A stretch of 64,000 nt of DNA from Maritimibacter alkaliphilus. Lineage in GTDB: Bacteria; Pseudomonadota; Alphaproteobacteria; Rhodobacterales; Rhodobacteraceae. The notes beneath the pieces are model-generated. The model saw only the letters and a list, made by a program, of their open reading frames with translations. It did no database searches and was not told the DNA's origin. The position numbers and the translations under genes are program-made. Below are positions 62,619-64,000 of the stretch, piece by piece (position 1 is the stretch's first letter; the number at the start of each line of letters is the position of its first letter). Location: the NCBI RefSeq assembly GCF_019801605.1, contig NZ_JAHVIT010000003.1, forward strand, positions 310,001 through 374,000, in the 5' to 3' direction.

Positions 62619-63464
62619 TCAGCGCCCCGGGATGCGCGACCGCTTGGTCCCGGCACCGTCCCAATTGTCCATCGCCTCCAGCGCCTCCTCGGCGGTCTCG
62701 ACGAAGCGGAAGAGCTTGAGATCCTCCTGCGAGATCGTGCCCGCATCGGCCAGCGCCTGCCAGTTCACCACCTCTTCCCAGAAGGAGCGCCCGAAGAGCA
62801 GCACCGGCACCTGTTCCATCCGCCCGGTCTGGATCAGCACGAGGCTCTCGAAGAGTTCGTCCAGCGTGCCGAATCCGCCGGGGAAGACGCAGATCGCCTT
62901 GGCGCGCATCAGGAAGTGCATCTTGCGGATGGCGAAGTAGTGGAAGTTGAACGTCAGCTCGGGCGTCACGTATTCGTTCGGCTCCTGCTCGTGCGGCAGC
63001 ACGATGGAGAGGCCGATGGAACAGCCCCCCGCCTCGGCGGCGCCGCGGTTGCCTGCCTCCATCACGCCCGGTCCGCCGCCGGTGCAGATCACGTCATGCT
63101 GGCAGCCGCCCGCCAGCGAGCGTTCCGTCACCATGCGGGCAAAGCGGCGCGCCTCCTCGTACTGGCCCGAAAGCTCCGCCAGCCGCGGGGTCCGGGCCTC
63201 GCCGGCCTTCTCGGGGCGCGGGATGCGGGCCCCGCCGAAGAGCACGATGGTCGATTCCACCTTTCGCTCGTCGAGGATCATCTGGGGTTTCAGCAGTTCC
63301 AGCTGCAGGCGCACGGGGCGCAGCTCGTCGCGCAGCAGGAAGTCCTCGTCGGCATAGGCCAGCCGGTAGGACGGGCTCCGGGTCTGCTCGGTGCCGCGTG
63401 CCTCCTGTGCGGCCTCGTAATCGGAACCGGCATCACGGAACCGGCTGTGGCGGTCGTCACTCAT
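62619..63464 (-). CDS. LOG family protein (TIGR00730-like)
   Basis: A Rossmann-fold cytosolic protein of 281 residues. The motifs GGGPGVMEAGNRGAAEAGG and FPGGFGTLDELFE are those of LOG/lysine-decarboxylase-like proteins, many of which are cytokinin-type nucleotide phosphoribohydrolases or nucleotide 5'-monophosphate nucleosidases. An extra N-terminal region of about 70 residues (DEDFLLRDELRPVRLQLELL) marks the longer bacterial group. Substrate not determined. The ATG at 63462-63464 is chosen, with AGGAGAGAG upstream. Confidence 0.88.
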   Translation of the reverse strand: MSDDRHSRFRDAGSDYEAAQEARGTEQTRSPSYRLAYADEDFLLRDELRPVRLQLELLKPQMILDERKVESTIVLFGGARIPRPEKAGEARTPRLAELSGQYEEARRFARMVTERSLAGGCQHDVICTGGGPGVMEAGNRGAAEAGGCSIGLSIVLPHEQEPNEYVTPELTFNFHYFAIRKMHFLMRAKAICVFPGGFGTLDELFESLVLIQTGRMEQVPVLLFGRSFWEEVVNWQALADAGTISQEDLKLFRFVETAEEALEAMDNWDGAGTKRSRIPGR

Positions 63465-63603
63465 CCGCTCTCTCCTTCTTTGCCTTCAACCTAGCCCGGC
63501 GCGGGACGCTCGGCCAGTTCCACCTGCTTTCCCCTGCGCAATTGCACCCTTCCCCCGATCTGCTATGACCGTCGCCAAGCAAAAGACATGCAGACGAGGA
63601 GCA

Positions 63604-64000
63604 CCATGGATACCAAGGGTCTGGAAACCGCCATCGAAGCCGCGTGGGACGCGCGCGACACGATCACCTCCGCCACCACCGGCGAAACCCGCGAGGCCAT
63701 CGAGGACACGCTGAACGCGCTCGACAGCGGTCAGCTCCGCGTGGCCGAGAAGCAGGCCGACGGCAACTGGCAGGTGAACCAGTGGGCCAAGAAGGCCGTG
63801 CTCCTCGGCTTCCGGATCAAGGACATGGAACTGCAGGACGGCGGCCCGCAGGGCTCCGGCTGGTGGGACAAGGTCGACAGCAAGTTCAAGGGCTGGGGCG
63901 ACAACCAGTGGAAGGCCGCGGGCTTCCGCGCCGTGCCCAACTGCGTCGTTCGCAAATCGGCTTACATCGCGCCCGGCGCGGTGCTGATGCCCTCCTTCGT
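63604..64000 (+). CDS. dapD: Tetrahydrodipicolinate N-succinyltransferase, N-terminal part (partial at window edge)
   Basis: An enzyme of the succinylase branch of lysine/diaminopimelate synthesis. The visible 132 residues include the N-terminal helical domain ([40 protein letters not shown]) and the family sequence [17 protein letters not shown]. The first hexapeptide turns of the left-handed beta helix are also present ([16 protein letters not shown]). ACGAGGAGCACC precedes the ATG at 63604. The gene runs off the end of the window. Confidence 0.95.

Overview
The window is about 66% GC, densely packed chromosomal DNA from an alphaproteobacterium. It most likely belongs to the Rhodobacterales (Roseobacter/Paracoccus-type). 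The evidence is a propionyl-CoA carboxylase cluster with a ScfR/PccR-type regulator, several lineage-typical small proteins (DUF4174, DUF6497, DUF3035, DUF3576, DUF4170), lspA next to purH, a DUF4170-waaA-lpxK run and a short glycine-ended porin-type outer membrane protein. I see no rRNA, tRNA, CRISPR array, prophage or insertion sequence. Gene starts were set by ribosome binding sites and family length, so several lie inside longer open frames.

Layout: 0-2 kb holds the end of a GT2 glycosyltransferase, a GntR regulator and a HAD nucleotidase. 2-15 kb is the propionyl-CoA to succinyl-CoA region: methylmalonyl-CoA mutase, pccA, pccB, five small accessory genes between pccA and pccB, an MFS exporter and pccR, with TTTGCAAA-type boxes in front of pccB and pccR. 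15-17 kb has YdcH-like, EamA and LysE-type genes. 17.3-30.4 kb is one co-directional catabolic block: an M20 amidohydrolase, a LysR regulator, a peptide-type ABC importer, a class III aminotransferase, an amidase, a hydroxylysine-kinase-like phosphotransferase and an AGXT2L/phospho-lyase-like PLP enzyme. This block is the best candidate for an uncharacterised pathway: import an amide- or peptide-bound amino alcohol, free it, phosphorylate it, then eliminate phosphate and ammonia to give an aldehyde.

30.5-46.3 kb is mostly housekeeping or envelope: a phytase-like esterase, heparinase-like protein, purH, lspA, a paired M16 peptidase operon, an IalB-like protein and rlmN. It also has an amidoligase/glutamine-amidotransferase pair, yggS and a porin. 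46.9-64 kb contains DUF3576, a GT4 glycosyltransferase, leuS-lptE-holA, GST, a flavoprotein, HNH, crotonase-SDR, pmbA-IMPase, DUF4170-waaA-lpxK, a LOG protein and the start of dapD.

Non-coding structure is notable. Two families of double perfect or near-perfect palindromes (about 45 bp each, five copies) sit in intergenic gaps. They often lie next to three-copy 11-15 bp tandem repeats and a GC-rich element carrying GGATATTT. Three strong stem-loops punctuate the catabolic operon. Several enzymes lack textbook catalytic residues: the crotonase at 55.5 kb and the WaaA homologue at 60.3 kb.
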